64,000 bases of DNA. Origin: Panorpa germanica. Its lineage: Eukaryota; Arthropoda; Insecta; Mecoptera; Panorpidae. Each line of letters begins with the position of its first letter. The stretch's first letter is position 1. This document shows positions 34,860-47,206 of the stretch, piece after piece. Made by a program: the position numbers and the translations under genes. The notes under the pieces are model-generated. The model was not told the DNA's origin. It searched no databases and was given only the letters and a program-made list of their open reading frames with translations. The stretch spans positions 11,408,001-11,472,000 of the forward strand of contig OY783212.1 in NCBI GenBank assembly GCA_963678705.1, in the 5' to 3' direction.

Positions 34860-36241
34860 AGAACAGTCTACTGTGAAATTATACACTCTTTTCTTTTCTT
34901 TCATTTATACATTTTTTAACTAATACTTATAATTCCTCCTACATTTCTTCAAAATAAATGACTCGTCTATAAGTAGAAATTAATCCAGACAAATTTATTG
35001 AAATAAATATATGTTTACAATTGTTATATGAACAGAATAGTGTCCGAGAGCATTAATGCTTGATACAACGCTGCTGTGTCTTCGCGTTCGATTTCTGGAC
35101 CCGACTGTATTTTCCAGGGTTTCAAAGGTTTAACCATACAAACTTATTAAGCAGGGATGCAATACTCATACATATTTGACCAGACCACCATAAAAACTGG
35201 TAACATAACTGGTAGATTTATTTTAAAAGCAGTAAAATAGGTCACACAGCATTGTATATTAGATAAAATCGTTTACGTAACAAGTAATTTTAATGTTAGA
35301 TAAATCTTAAAAACACATAACTGTGTTTAGCAAATACCTTTAATATTTCCTATTTGCATTTTTATATAAACCAAACTCTTAACTTATAAGAACAACATAT
35401 CTCTTCCTTTAAAACTCGTATGTTTTTTTCTGTTAAAGCAATGTGACATTAATTAGACTAACGTAGAAACTAGTCGAAGTGCGACTTAATTATCCCATAT
35501 TAGACACAAGTACCTACGTAATGAAATGTGGTATCGACAAATACGGTCACTATGCACTGATTTGGAAAACTGATTTCAAACGGGAGTACACTTTTAAAAA
35601 ACATAAAAAGAGCTTGACATTGACCATACCATACAAACATAAAATGTAATGTAATATAACAGTGTACCTTTGAACTCCCACGCTGTACGCGGTGTGTTAT
35701 ATAACAAATTTATTATGTACATGACTCCAGTAATATATCAGCGTTATAAAATACACGTAAACCCCATAATTTGATAACTGTTGATTAACTTAAGGTGAAT
35801 GTATGCTAATTTTATTTCCTTTTAATTGTATTTATTCAAATGTATGTTTCTTACTCTATAATACAAATTGCAGTTTTTTATATTTTCTAATTTACATAAC
35901 ATAGACCATAATTAAAACATAATGAAATGTTTGTGATGATATCTTTTGACGCTGAGATTGAGGTACGTACACCGTTACGTGCATTGGTGTGTCGGTGTGT
36001 TGGTGTTAGTATTTGTGTTTCATTCCTGTTCCCCTACTTTTGTTTCTACTATAATAAATACACGGACATGATTATAGAATCACAGTGACAGTCAAAACCA
36101 GTTTCTGCACGCACCGAAGCACATGGTTCCCTTGTGTGGTATAGAATTCTGAAGTTATGTAGATTGCATACAACCAGGAGATAGCAACCAATATGTAAAA
36201 TACTACTTTTCTCTGAAGTTTTCTTTCTTAAGGGCGTCCGC
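34860..36241. other. AT-rich non-coding stretch with one SINE-like fragment
   Basis: Apart from 35041-35100, nothing is supported. GTGTGTCGGTGTGTTGGTGTTAG at about 35988-36010 is GT-rich low complexity. Confidence 0.4.
35041..35100 (+). repeat. SINE-like fragment, longest copy
   Basis: TGTCCGAGAGCATTAATGCTTGATAC is followed by GCTGTGTCTTCGCGTTCGATTTCTGG, with a B-box-like GTTCGATT. It aligns over about 60 bases with the reverse complement of 1263-1330. The sequence between is consistent with an anticodon-arm and T-arm origin, but no A box is seen. Confidence 0.45.
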
Positions 36242-36694
36242 ACTGATTGCAAACCTTAACCCCGAATCTGCCCGAATCGAATGAGAATGCAACTGTGTTG
36301 TTAGTGAGAAAACGAACGTGTATACGAGTGATAGAAAACACACGGCACGAACGTAACTAAACTGATTTCAAACTGGTTTTGAGTACGTTTGCAGCGAGTC
36401 TATTTCTCGGTCGCAGGCCATGGTTGGTTGCATGCTTTTGATGATGACATCATCAACAGAGATGTGCACGAATACTATTGAAAAGTATTTAAATACACAA
36501 AAGACATAAAAAAATCCCCTATTATGCTATAGTTAAAAATTCTATAGAGTCACGGAACACGGCTCGACTACCAGTATAGTTTCATTTGTGCCTTGTGTTT
36601 TCTCCCACTCGTATACACGTTCGTTTTCTCACAAACAACACAGATCCATTCTCATTTGGTTCGGGCAGATTCGGGCCTAAGGTTTGCAACCAGT
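36242..36694. mobile_element. MITE with terminal inverted repeats of about 110 bp
   Basis: The left ACTGATTGCAAACCTTA and right TAAGGTTTGCAACCAGT termini begin a long, closely matched inverted repeat: CCCGAATCTGCCCGAA, AATGAGAATG, GTGAGAAAACGAACGTGTAT and ACGAGTG all recur inverted at 36590-36680. Both ends are followed outward by CGC, a possible 3-bp target duplication. The 200-bp centre is unique and contains TGATGATGACATCATCA. No transposase is present. The long, well-preserved arms suggest a fairly young insertion. Superfamily not assigned. Confidence 0.85.
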
Positions 36695-37921
36695 CGCCTC
36701 GTGTGCGATGGGTCTAATTTTGTCAAAAATACAACTTTGACAAAACGTGTAATGTTAGCACTTTAAATAAATAGTTCCTATACATTGACGTCATCCAGTA
36801 ACTTAAGTTTTCAGAAAGACTTCTTTTTAAACCCGTCTAATCTTAAAGTACGTCGAAAATATTACACAATAAAGTATTATTGTCAAAGTATTAAACACGT
36901 TAAGCCCGTGTGCATTATGTTGCCAACTCCTCCATTAAATAAACAAAACAAAACAAAGAAAAAGTAAACGTTTATTCTAATTTAGAAAAACGGTCAAAAA
37001 CTTTAAATCAAAACAAATCGTAGAGTCTTTTCTAACAGTTTAATTACATTTATTATTCATAGGTAATAGCTTAAAGATTTAGAGAGTTCTCACGGCTGAT
37101 ATAACTTCTATAAGAGCCACGTATTTAATCATAAAATATTCAAAATGCTCGTTATATGAAAGTCTTACTACCTATACCGGTATACTTATATGGTGGTAAA
37201 CTAGTGAATCATCTGTCCATCAGATCTGTGTTCAGTTGCCTTTCTGTCCGTAATTAGATATTAAATGCTACTAGAATAAAACTTGTTCAATTAGTACTCT
37301 ATAATGAATTAATTTAACATACTTTCTTTAAATAAACAATCAATAAATATACCAGTAAATACGATCAGTCAGAACTAAAATAAATACTTCATCAATTATA
37401 AATTTAAAAAGTTTTCAAATATTTGATATTATTACATACTATGAATATTTAATATTTATAAATTTTTTGCATATAGATTATTCTGATAACGCTGTGACTG
37501 AGACCTTGAGAAACTGTTGTGTTTTAGGATTCGATTACTAAATCAATACTTTCTTTTTCTTTGTTTGTCGTTTACCTTTAAGTAATATGAACACCTTATG
37601 AATTGTCAACATAGCAGAAAGTTTTTTGAGATAAGAGAAACAAAATTAATATTGCAAATATTTAAGGTATTCTATATATTTCGGAACCCCTGCTTATGAG
37701 AAGTATCAAGCTACAAAATTTCTAAACACAATTTCTTCTTTCTCAATTTCAAAATAAGTTTAACTATTCTTTAACATTAACCTTTTCGATATTAACTTTT
37801 TTAATATCGACATAGTTCAAGTCACCGACCTAACATCGCCTATCACCGAAGACCTTGTGGCATGTTAGCAGTTTAAATAGTGTCGAGGCGTCATATATGT
37901 GTACTGCATCAGTGCCTAATA
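36695..37921. other. AT-rich non-coding stretch
   Basis: Nothing except the short SINE-like core at 37512-37540 and a moderately GC-rich patch at 37820-37900 directly before the next element. Confidence 0.45.
37512..37540 (+). repeat. SINE-like B-box core, diverged
   Basis: ACTGTTGTGTTTTAGGATTCGATT resembles the plus-strand core GCTGTGTCTTCGGGTTCGATT found in the other copies. Confidence 0.3.
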
Positions 37922-38108
37922 CAGAGTGAGGCAATGAAATGTTTTAAAAAAATTACAAAAATTAGAAATTAAAGAAAAGTTGATTTATTTAAACATAAAT
38001 TAAACTAAATATTTCGCTTCCAGCTGTCTAAACGCCCAAGGTCAAGTCCCCCACTCTCATTACCCCTCAGCAAGATCTGATATCGTGCCGCTTCACTGCC
38101 TCACTCTG
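37922..38108. mobile_element. Short inverted-repeat element (CAGAGTGAGGCARTGAA)
   Basis: CAGAGTGAGGCAATGAA at 37922-37938 and TTCACTGCCTCACTCTG at 38092-38108 match at 16 of 17 positions. The right half is notably GC-rich (CAAGTCCCCCACTCTC, CCCCTCAGCAAGATC). The 187-bp size fits a MITE. No target duplication is visible. Confidence 0.6.
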
Positions 38109-38185
38109 TTCATTTATGATTATAGAATGTGTATAATCAGTTAAATGCAACAACGAAGCACATAAAATAAACCATTTCTTCCGAA

Positions 38186-38200
38186 ATTGAACCCGAAGAC
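38186..38200 (-). repeat. SINE-like B-box core, truncated
   Basis: ATTGAACCCGAAGAC is the shared core of the B-box family. It diverges immediately after. Confidence 0.3.
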
Positions 38201-40567
38201 AAAATTAGGCGACATTGCATTTTGGAAAAAAATATTTTAACGGTACTTAAGAAATATAGAATAGGCTGTTACTTTTACTGATCGGAAAATACCAAAAATT
38301 TCAGTTAAAAGTAAAACTACACTTGTTTAAAAACAATTAGAAAGGAGAAAATATAATATTAAAAACCAGTTAAGTAAATTATGTCTGGACAATTTATTTA
38401 GAAACTAAGTTATATAAGAGAAAACTTTCAAACATTCGATTTTGTTTTATTTCTCAAAAAATCCCCTTTTGGGGTGAAGGGGATAACATATGTCACATTC
38501 TCATGTAACAAAACTATATATATTCTTCTAGTAACTTTTTAGAACAATATAACCTTTATTTTAATTATGTATACAGCACTTTATAGGTTTTCATTTCTGA
38601 CTAATGTGACACTATTTTCAAGTTTTTTTTTATATATATTTTCTTTTTATAGCTTCATGGGAACTAAACCATATTTGATTGTAGTTTTTAGACTCACTGA
38701 ATATTTAATTATCTGCATAAGACTGTAGCTACTGTAATACTTCTTCATCAAAAAATATAAGAACAGCGAAGTATGAATGTATATTTTAAACAAAAGAGGA
38801 AGAAGAAGTAACTACTACAGTAACAGGAAAAATATTACTGGAAAAAAAAATTCGTGGGAATACGTGCAGTAATAAAACATGAACATGATATCTCTTCATT
38901 GTTATCCATCCTATTTCATGTCGAATGTGATTAGAACTTTTAATATTTAGACGATCATATTTTTCTCCATAACAAACAATTCGTTCCAGTGACGTAGCTA
39001 TGATACAAAAAACATATATATGTGCTATGGTTCACCGCATGCCGGGACACTTGGACAAGTAAACTGAGAAAAAATGACATTTTTTACGATTGTCTTATAG
39101 ACTGGCCGAAAGAAAGTAATGCGCATCAACTATTTTTTTAATAGTTCATAGGTTGACCAAGTCTGGTCCTTGGGAACGTCCTTAGATTCATTAATATGTT
39201 ATTTATATGAATATAAAAAAGCTTTAATGCACTAAAAAGTTATTTAGGTTACTTTTAATTAATCAGTGGCTTTTTTAAATTTCCCGCTCAAAATAAACAA
39301 CACAGCTGTTTCAATATAGATTGTTAGATTTTTTTTTTATTGTTAAAATAAACAGATAAATTGCACTAATAACAAAACACGTGTAATTTTTGTTAAAAAT
39401 ACGAAATAAAAAGAACGGTAAACATAGTCGACTCGACGATTTGAGAGCGAGAGCGAGAGCGAAGTACGTGAAATGTTATTTCGAGTTTTGGACACGAACA
39501 CGATTAAAACCATGGATAATATATTATTTATTTCCACGGCAATACAGGATATTCTCCATCAGTTGCATATGTTGGAAATTTCTATATGTTCTTGTATAAA
39601 CTACGATGTACTCGCACATACATATTTTATTATATTATATAACAAGCTAGGTTCGTGACAACCTATTTCAACGCATGCGTGACGTAATATTATTAGTTAA
39701 AATAAAATTATATCCTAAACAAATTGTTGCTTGTAAATTAATAATTTGAGTGAAATAATATGAATTATAAGTCCCTATTTCCAGGAAAGCGTTGTTTTCA
39801 TTTAAATAGATTAATAGATACATTACACTACTTCTATTCTCTGGTCAATGTCGGAGACTTTATGGTTGTATACAGATCAAGGTAGTAATTGAACGAAATT
39901 CGGTGAAATTGATCATCAGCTAGATGTTAACAAAACTCAGGTGGTATTAATTTTATTTTGGAGTTTACATAAAACTTTGTATGCAATTTCTTTAATGTTA
40001 TTAATCTTGCCAGACATAGTCGTCTAGTTCATAACGCGCTCTATAGTCAAGTCTGTCTTAAGATATAACTTCGATTAATATCTATTAATAAATATGGTCA
40101 TTACTTACGTATGTGTACAATTTTTCTTAAAATGATGTGTTAATCCATTGTTAAACCAAAGTAACCTATTTCAAAGGGCGATCTAGATCGATGTCTCTAT
40201 TTAAAGTAGTTTTAGAAATGTGTGTCATTTATGTAGATAATATATTCTAAAATTTATAGATTACACAAAATTTATTGAGAGTTTAAAATAAAATCTTGAC
40301 ATGTTCGATAAGGCTTATCTATAATGCAAGTTGGTCTTTCAATATTTGAAACAGAAGCAAAAAACTAGAAGTCACTCTGAGTTATATGCTACTACGATTT
40401 TGATAGTTCTGATTATAATTATATTTACAACATTCTCTTTGAGAGATATATTTAATTTTCTTTATTCTAACCAATGATGCAAATTTATTACTGAAGACAT
40501 AATCTGTTTATATTCCATACAAAAAATGTATATATGTTATATATCACATCACTCAATAGGTTTATAG
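38201..40567. other. AT-rich non-coding stretch with an isolated hAT-like end
   Basis: CAGTGACGTAGCTATGAT at 38990 resembles the hAT-type ends seen at 25524 and 40568 but has no partner that I can identify. A (GAGAGC)n microsatellite lies at 39443-39461. Three overlapping frames near 39343-39658 are produced by AT-rich sequence and the microsatellite. Confidence 0.4.
39443..39461. repeat. (GAGAGC)n microsatellite
   Basis: GAGAGCGAGAGCGAGAGCG, three hexamer units. It encodes Arg-Ala on one strand and Leu-Ser on the other, which explains the frames crossing it. Confidence 0.85.
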
Positions 40568-40860
40568 CAGTGGCGTAGCTCCCGCCGTATCTGCCGATAC
40601 GGGGCCCCCGGACTACAAGGACCCCAAACGTGTGTAAGCAAACATTCGAAAAATGTTATCCACAATTTTACTTAAACCCTTAGGCTGTACTTAGATTAGT
40701 TCCTAGGAGTATTCATTGTAAGTTATACCGTATTATTAATATATAATTATTTTAATTCAATGCGAGCGCTTTTATTCCTCTTGTGAAAAATCTTTACCCA
40801 CTATTGGGGGCCCTCAACAAATTTTGATACAGGGCCCCTCTAAGGCATGCTACGTTACTA
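40568..40860. mobile_element. hAT-type MITE with perfect 8-bp target duplication
   Basis: The element begins CAGTGGCGTAGC and ends GCTACGTTACTA (reverse complement TAGTAACGTAGC, 9 of 12 identical). It is flanked on both sides by GTTTATAG (40560-40567 and 40861-40868), a perfect 8-bp duplication diagnostic of hAT insertion. Subterminal GGGGCCCCC and GGGGGCCC / GGGCCCC blocks mirror each other. It is 293 bp long with no coding sequence. The ends have diverged, so it is probably inactive. Confidence 0.92.
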
Positions 40861-40868
40861 GTTTATAG

Positions 40869-42328
40869 GATGGTATATACATGGCGCCACTATTGACAAA
40901 TCCATATGATTTTTAGATAGTACCAACCTTGAAACGATATGTGTTAAAATTTTAAGACATTACTACCATTACTTTACTAGTTATAGTAGTTTTAGTGATA
41001 CTACTTTTGTTTTTTTTTTCTTTTAAAACAATGGAAAAATCTGAATTTCGTGTGTAAATATATATATATACTTTTTAATTGACAAGTGTTATTCGGCAAT
41101 GCTTTATCAACACACGAAATTAAGATACAACAAAAAATTGTGTAACATTTTCAGTTTGTATCCTGCTCGTATTTATTTATTATTTATAACAGTTACTTAG
41201 ATTCCCAGGCGACTAAATTATTACTGCATTAATATAAAGAACTTTCTTTACCTGTACAAAATTAGGTTACATGCATCTCTATTTTACACACCACCACAAT
41301 ACAAAATAAAAAGAGACAGAGGTTATTTATATTCCACAAACCCGTGAGATAAGTTGTGTTATATACATACTAGTTATTTCACCGGCTAATCTTATCAATT
41401 AAAACTTTGTACAACGATGGTATGAAATAAACCATACTTTTATACTTCAAAAGCAAACCTCTGATAACTTTAAAAAACAGTAAATAAAAAAACTATCCTT
41501 CAACTTCCGCTGGTAGATTCATTTAATCTAAAAGAGCACCTACGGCTAGCTACCTTGTTAAAAATATACTGTAAAGTGTTGTAAAAAAACAACAGAATTA
41601 TGTGCTGTGGTGTTATGTTCCAACTACTAGTATAAAGCGGTAGAGAAAGCTTTCTGTTCGTTATAAATAATGAGTTGCGTTATTTGAACTTGTTTTTAGT
41701 TTACCAACCAACAAATTTGTAGTTAGCCGGCGCCAAGCGATGCTACGAAACGTTGAGCGCTTTATGGTTGGTCGCATCGTGTGGCCGATGCTGGAACTAA
41801 ATGTATCCAATGCATGTGTCCAACGCTCACATTGGAAGAAGTACGGGCTGTTGTCGGTCTTTTGACCCGCGTCAAAAGGGATTTTTCTATTCCCACCACA
41901 CACTTGATCCACATGTCATGCACTGCTGCACGAATCGCCCGACAAAGGAAGGTTCTATACTTGAAAGTTTCTTTATTTACTTTACTATTAAGTTTTTATT
42001 AAACAGTGTCAGTGTCAATAATATCAACAAATTAATAAAATAAATAAATCATTCGGATCAAACATTCGTTCCACTGTGTAGTAGGAAACTTGCCATGTCA
42101 GTCTTCAAATATTTGACTAACACGTTGGAGCCAAACATTGGAATCAAACGATTTTAATGTACGTACTTTTATTTTTCTTATGAATATATGAGAGTAACAG
42201 GGGCTACACTTTTATCCAAATTGAGTTGCCGCATTGATCGGAAATACGAATCTGACAGAACAAAAACCTAATACTAAGAAAAATGATAGTATTTTGAACT
42301 TGAGATAAATTCTTACTAAGGTTATTAT
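40869..42328. other. Non-coding stretch with a GC-richer islet at 41690-41950
   Basis: The islet (GTTAGCCGGCGCCAAGCGAT ... CACGAATCGCCCGACAAAGG) is open in one frame of each strand. Plus 41781 reads MADAGTKCIQCMCPTLTLEE, and a minus frame starts at 41912. Neither shows a recognised domain, and no repeat ends are seen. It may be a degraded transposon body or exon. The remainder is AT-rich. Confidence 0.35.
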
Positions 42329-42505
42329 AACTAGAGATACAACTAATATCGAATAGTCGGCCACGTGCTACGTTTACGATACGAATATGTTTAATAAATA
42401 TTTTAAATATAATTTGTGATTTTTATATTTGACTATGAACTTTTTATAATGCTTGAATTACAAATTATCACTTGTCGTATCCGAATCTTCATTGTATCTC
42501 TAGTT
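42329..42505. mobile_element. Short MITE with AACTAGAGATACAA ends
   Basis: AACTAGAGATACAA (42329-42342) is exactly repeated inverted as TTGTATCTCTAGTT (42492-42505). Inward, ATATCGAATA and the mirrored CGTATCCGAATCT continue a weaker symmetry. It is 177 bp with no coding sequence. Flanks are AT-rich, and no unambiguous target duplication is visible. Confidence 0.75.
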
Positions 42506-43491
42506 AATACGAATTCAAAGTAATTATAAATTTAAATGTGCACTACACGACGCCCAAAAATTTAATCATATCGTAATTTATTTTAGTGTACGAGTATTTT
42601 ATATAGTAAGAACATATATTGGCAAATGAAACAAACTTATGTTAACCACTTCTATCTCTCCGGAGGTAATTAAAGTTACGACCAGTAGTCCGGTTAAGTC
42701 ATAAAGATCAAGGCATTAGATTTTATAGGAAATCATCAAAAAAATATTGGATACTTCATGGTAATTAATGACACGCATTATTGCTTTAATTTATTTGTTT
42801 TATTTATAACTTCTAACATAAAACAATTATTTCAATGTTACTACAATGTATGCTAGTGCAACTAATGCTGCAAGGGCATTAAAATGACTGTTAACATGGG
42901 CGCCAACCGGTAGAAAAACTGGATTTTGAGTTTTACACAGAATAGAATGGAATCTGTGATTTTTCTACAGTAGATATTACCCACCCATCCCAGGTCTTTC
43001 AATAAATTTTTAAACTTATTAGCTTGCTATAAGCTTATTCCAAGATTCTTCTTCTACCTCTCATATAGAGAATTGTAACACAGAGCAATTTCCACTTTGT
43101 TAACTTGCTAAAACCTAATTATAAGGGTCGAAATCTACATGGGCTTCCTAACAATAATTGGTAGTGTGCAAAAATTTAAATTTATTATAACATTATCGTA
43201 GATATTAACATATAAAAAAGAGTGTACAGTCTTGTACGAAGAAAACTTGTACATTGTCGTTTCAATTTATGACGTCATTATTATGTTTAACGCACTACAT
43301 ATTTTTTCGTAACATCAAATTATTATACCATCACAAAATTGTTTTCTTTAACGTTTAGGAAGAGTTTGTAGTCTTCTAAGTGCTTTTCTTATATACGCCT
43401 TTGATAATAGTTATTTTTTGTGCACACCTGAGAAACTCACTAATATATACGCGTAAATGAGAAGAATATCAATTTAAATATCGATTGCACA
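42506..43491. other. AT-rich non-coding stretch
   Basis: Only scattered features: a TACGAGTA site at 42589 and GGGCGCCAACCGG at about 42899. No gene is supported. Confidence 0.45.
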
Positions 43492-43690
43492 ATTCATTAG
43501 TGAGACAATTTCGAAAAATCAATTTTTGTTTGCAGTTATATGTAAAACAGCTGATAGCTTAGTCCTAAACGGAACGAAACCTAATTGTAATGCAGTTAAA
43601 CTTGTCAAATATCACTGAAATGCATAAAATTGAATATTACTTTCGTTGTTGTATAAAAATTCAATATTCGGAGTTGTCTCACTAATGAAC
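43492..43690. mobile_element. MITE with TTCATTAGTGAGACAA ends
   Basis: ATTCATTAGTGAGACAATTT at the left and AGTTGTCTCACTAATGAAC at the right are inverted repeats. GTGAGACAA / TTGTCTCAC are directly bordered by TA on both sides. It has 199 bp of AT-rich interior without coding sequence. It is probably a Tc1/mariner-type MITE. The symmetry extends a few bases past the TA, so the true end could be CATTAGTGAG instead. Confidence 0.75.
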
Positions 43691-45362
43691 TTGATGATAG
43701 ATTAATTTCATTGCTGTTACATACCAATTATAAAATGCAATTCAATTTTTTTAAATAATTAATAAAATGTCACTAATTAAAATAATTAATAAAGGAAAAT
43801 GTTGAAATAATATCTATAAACCAAAACGGCTAAACTCATATACATCAAATTTCTAACTAAATAAAATAAATCTCCAGCAAAAAATACGAAAATATATACA
43901 TCTACCATCTACCAGTAGTATTATAATTTGAATTTACTGGAAGTAGGAAAAAACCGGAAGGAAATGATTAAATATTCGTCCTGGAGGAATTCTAACCAGC
44001 CGCAGGATATTTCGTACATTTTATTTTCAGTTTGTTAAATCTAATTTCAATTACATTAATCAAGCAGAAATATAAATTGGTAAAAAAATTATATTTCATT
44101 ATAATTACCTACGTAATAAAAATTATATATTTTGCAATACAAACGCCAGTATTATTTCAGCAGCATTTTCCTCATAAATACTTTTAGCAAAACTAAACAA
44201 AAGTGATAAAGTTTGGTCGTCTGAGAAGGATGCCTTCACGTTAAACAATGAATTATTTATAATATTATCACAATTTTGGTTTTATACAAATTTAACTTCG
44301 AAGTTGTTATATTGTAGTTTGACATACCTACTAGTATGAATAAAATCCTTTCTATGTAATATTGAAATAATCAAGGGGTTTCAAACCTACTCATTGTCAG
44401 TAGTCCGCAATGCGAGTATGTCCATCTCTGTCACTCACGACTTCACACAGAATACCTGTTTCTTTCTTACAATAGGTTGGGAAATTATATTGTCACAGTC
44501 CCTCAGGGAATTCACTAATTATACAATGAGTGTCTAGCAATCATGGTTTGTGATACCAGCAGCTCGAAAGTTGTAGCTTGTAGGTTTGTGTTATACAGAT
44601 GTTTGAGTTCAATATACAAACGGATAATCTTAAGGTGTTCAAGAAAAAAATTAATTGCATATCAAATTTTAAACAAAATGTTTCAGATTCCTTTATCCAA
44701 AATCGTGAATGTATAGAGTAAGTTAACAAAACAGGTTATAGGGCTAGTTTATTATAATGTAATTCATCGCAGGAACCGCATCCATCGCATAGCAATTTAT
44801 TAGAGAGAGTTTATGAAAATGGGAAGTAGTAGATAAAAGGAGAAAGAAAAGGAGGAAGGATCAATGTGTTAAATTGCATTGTGCTGAATTGTTTCTGAAA
44901 TGAGTTGGAAATAAGGGAAGTTGAAATAAATGATCACTATAATAAAAAAAACAAGTTGGTAGCAAATTATCACGTAAAACGAACACTTTTAATTTCTTCA
45001 TTTTTGAGAGATAAAAATGTTCGGAAGAATTCATGTATTATTTAATGTAAGATTTTTTTACGTAACGTTACGTTTCACAGAAGTTTAACATCATTTTATT
45101 ACCCTATAGTTTATTAAATTTTATATAATCTGAAGTTATACTAGTATATACTTAAGAACAAATATGTAATAGATAAATTTTTTTATGTTACATAAACCTT
45201 AAATACATATAACTGCGTTTCTCGCTAAAGAGACAGAATCTATCACTCGCTGCCCGGCAAGTAAAAAATTGCATATTCCACATTATGACAGTAATGGAAC
45301 AAAAAAAATAGGTACAGTTTCGTCCACTCTTCTTAAGCACACGTAAAAGTATAACAACCCAT
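43691..45362. other. AT-rich non-coding stretch
   Basis: No supported gene. A short purine-rich run lies at 44813-44865 (AAAGGAGAAAGAAAAGGAGG). Confidence 0.45.
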
Positions 45363-45376
45363 TGGGACACCCTGTA
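45363..45376 (-). mobile_element. Orphan transposon end (TACAGGGTGTCCCA)
   Basis: On the minus strand TACAGGGTGTCCCA matches a terminus type common among insect Tc1/mariner-like elements. The opposite terminus is not found in the window. The adjoining 190 bp (to about 45188) is open on the minus strand (starting MSQWVVILLRVLKKSGRN) but shows no transposase motif. Confidence 0.4.
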
Positions 45377-47083
45377 AATCCTTATTCACACGTGCAATAA
45401 ACAAATTATAAGTCCATCTTTAGCTTGAAAACAACATCAATAAAAAGTACTTTACTCGCTATAAAAAGATTAAAATAAAAAAAGAAAATTATATTTTTCA
45501 TGAATAGTGTTGCATCAGATATTATTGTTGTCACAGCAATTGCTCTTTTTATGTCAATTTATATAAAATGCCATCACAGATTGTAATCATAAAAAATTGA
45601 TTACAAAACACATAATGCAAACATACAAGTATAACTGATGAACACGCACTGTAGAAACATTTGTAAAGGCTTTCAATACATACACACACACACTTACAAA
45701 AAATATGATTATAAAAGAATAATTGCTTTAGTATTTTTTTCTTCACTCTGATGTTCAGGAGATAACACGGGTATTATGTTATATTGCTTTTTGCTTGGTT
45801 TATCAATTGCAAACATACCTGGAGGAAGTAATAAACAACTTATTTCAAATAACCTGCCAAATACTCAAGAATCCAAGTAAATCTTATGGAGTTGAAGAGG
45901 GAGTTCAATCAAGCAGTAGTAAACTGGATCCGATCATTTTGTTCGAATCGAAACACATGTAATAATCAAGTTCCATTTGATATCGGTTCAACATCAAGAA
46001 AAAGCAAAGAGGAGGAAGTAATAGCTTGTATACTGTAAATATCTGTGTTCTTATTAATTGATCAGATCAAATTTTTGCAATATGAAAGTATGCACAGATA
46101 CACAATTATAACAGTAAATGATAAAATTGCAATATGAATTCGGCGCCCCTGTAAAACGGTGACCCGGGTCATAATCCGCTTGACCTGCTATTTGCATCGG
46201 TGTAGGGAACACTTCATTCCAGTTAAAGGAATATTACATTTACGTAACATTAATAGACGAAACTATATTTATTTATACACATCGTATTTACATATACACG
46301 TCTGTATTTAAAGATGTATTAGTTAGTTTAGATCCTTCGTGTTATATATTTTAGAAATAGGTGGTAGTTCAAGGCTGAGTGTAAAGTACAAGCAAAACGC
46401 ACACAGTGCACCTGACTGTGGTGCATTCATATGATGACATACCTGCGCTGTGATGACGGTGATAGAAAAACTAGTGATAATTAATCGCATTCATAAAAAG
46501 TAATGAATGAAGGGATTATTTCTAAACAAACGTTCTTCAATTTATTTTTAAAGTCATAAATATTATTTCTTATATTTATTTACTGATTCATTTAACGTAA
46601 AGTTTTATAACCTAAAATAATTCTGTAAATAATGGTTGATATTTTGTTAGAGTTCTCAGTGCTTCTTTTGTAATAACACTTTATTAAAAGTGTACTTAAC
46701 GTATACAAAAACTATTTGAGCGAATAAGTGCATACGGGTATAATGTGTAATGCAACAAAACTATTTACAATGAATGAGTGTTATCAGTAAATAATATTTT
46801 TCTATTTACACGTGTATTAGGGATAAGCTATTTGTTAATTGATGGTTCCTTATACCGGGTAAAACTGTCGGCACTGGAATGATCAATAAATGAAATAAAA
46901 AAGATATTTATATACAAATATTAAACAAGTAAATACAGAATATGTCTTTGTTTCTTAAGTAATTATTTTAATTGATATTTTCTGAAATTATGCATACGTA
47001 CACAATATTAAGGTATTGCTATTAAAGCTATCTTTTTCTGTTTGTTATTTAAAGAGCATGCTGCGACCCATCCAAATAACATA
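45377..47083. other. AT-rich non-coding stretch
   Basis: It holds a short (CA)n at about 45682-45693 and GC-richer patches at 46139-46200 (GGTGACCCGGGTC) and 46395-46460. None of them carries a supported frame or repeat end. Confidence 0.4.
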
Positions 47084-47206
47084 CACTGTAAAAACATTGT
47101 TTGAAAAATTCTTTAGACACCTCTTTCTTAGGTTAATGATTCAATGTATTACAGAATTACGTCTAGAGGCGTCTAAAACATTTTTCCTTCAATTTCTTTT
47201 ACAGTG
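47084..47206. mobile_element. MITE copy 1, CACTGTAAAA family
   Basis: CACTGTAAAA and TTTTACAGTG are exact inverted ends, each bordered by TA (47082-47083 and 47207-47208). The symmetry runs inward about 40 bases (TTTAGACACCTCT / AGAGGCGTCTAAA). It is 123 bp long. The interior phrase CTCTTTCTTAGGTTAATG is shared with 59392-59601. The TA duplication indicates a Tc1/mariner-type element. Confidence 0.88.

Noticed and set aside
41661-42043. Three overlapping frames in a GC-richer islet
   Set aside because: Frames open on both strands, no recognised domain, and no convincing splice pair. Listed only as an islet.
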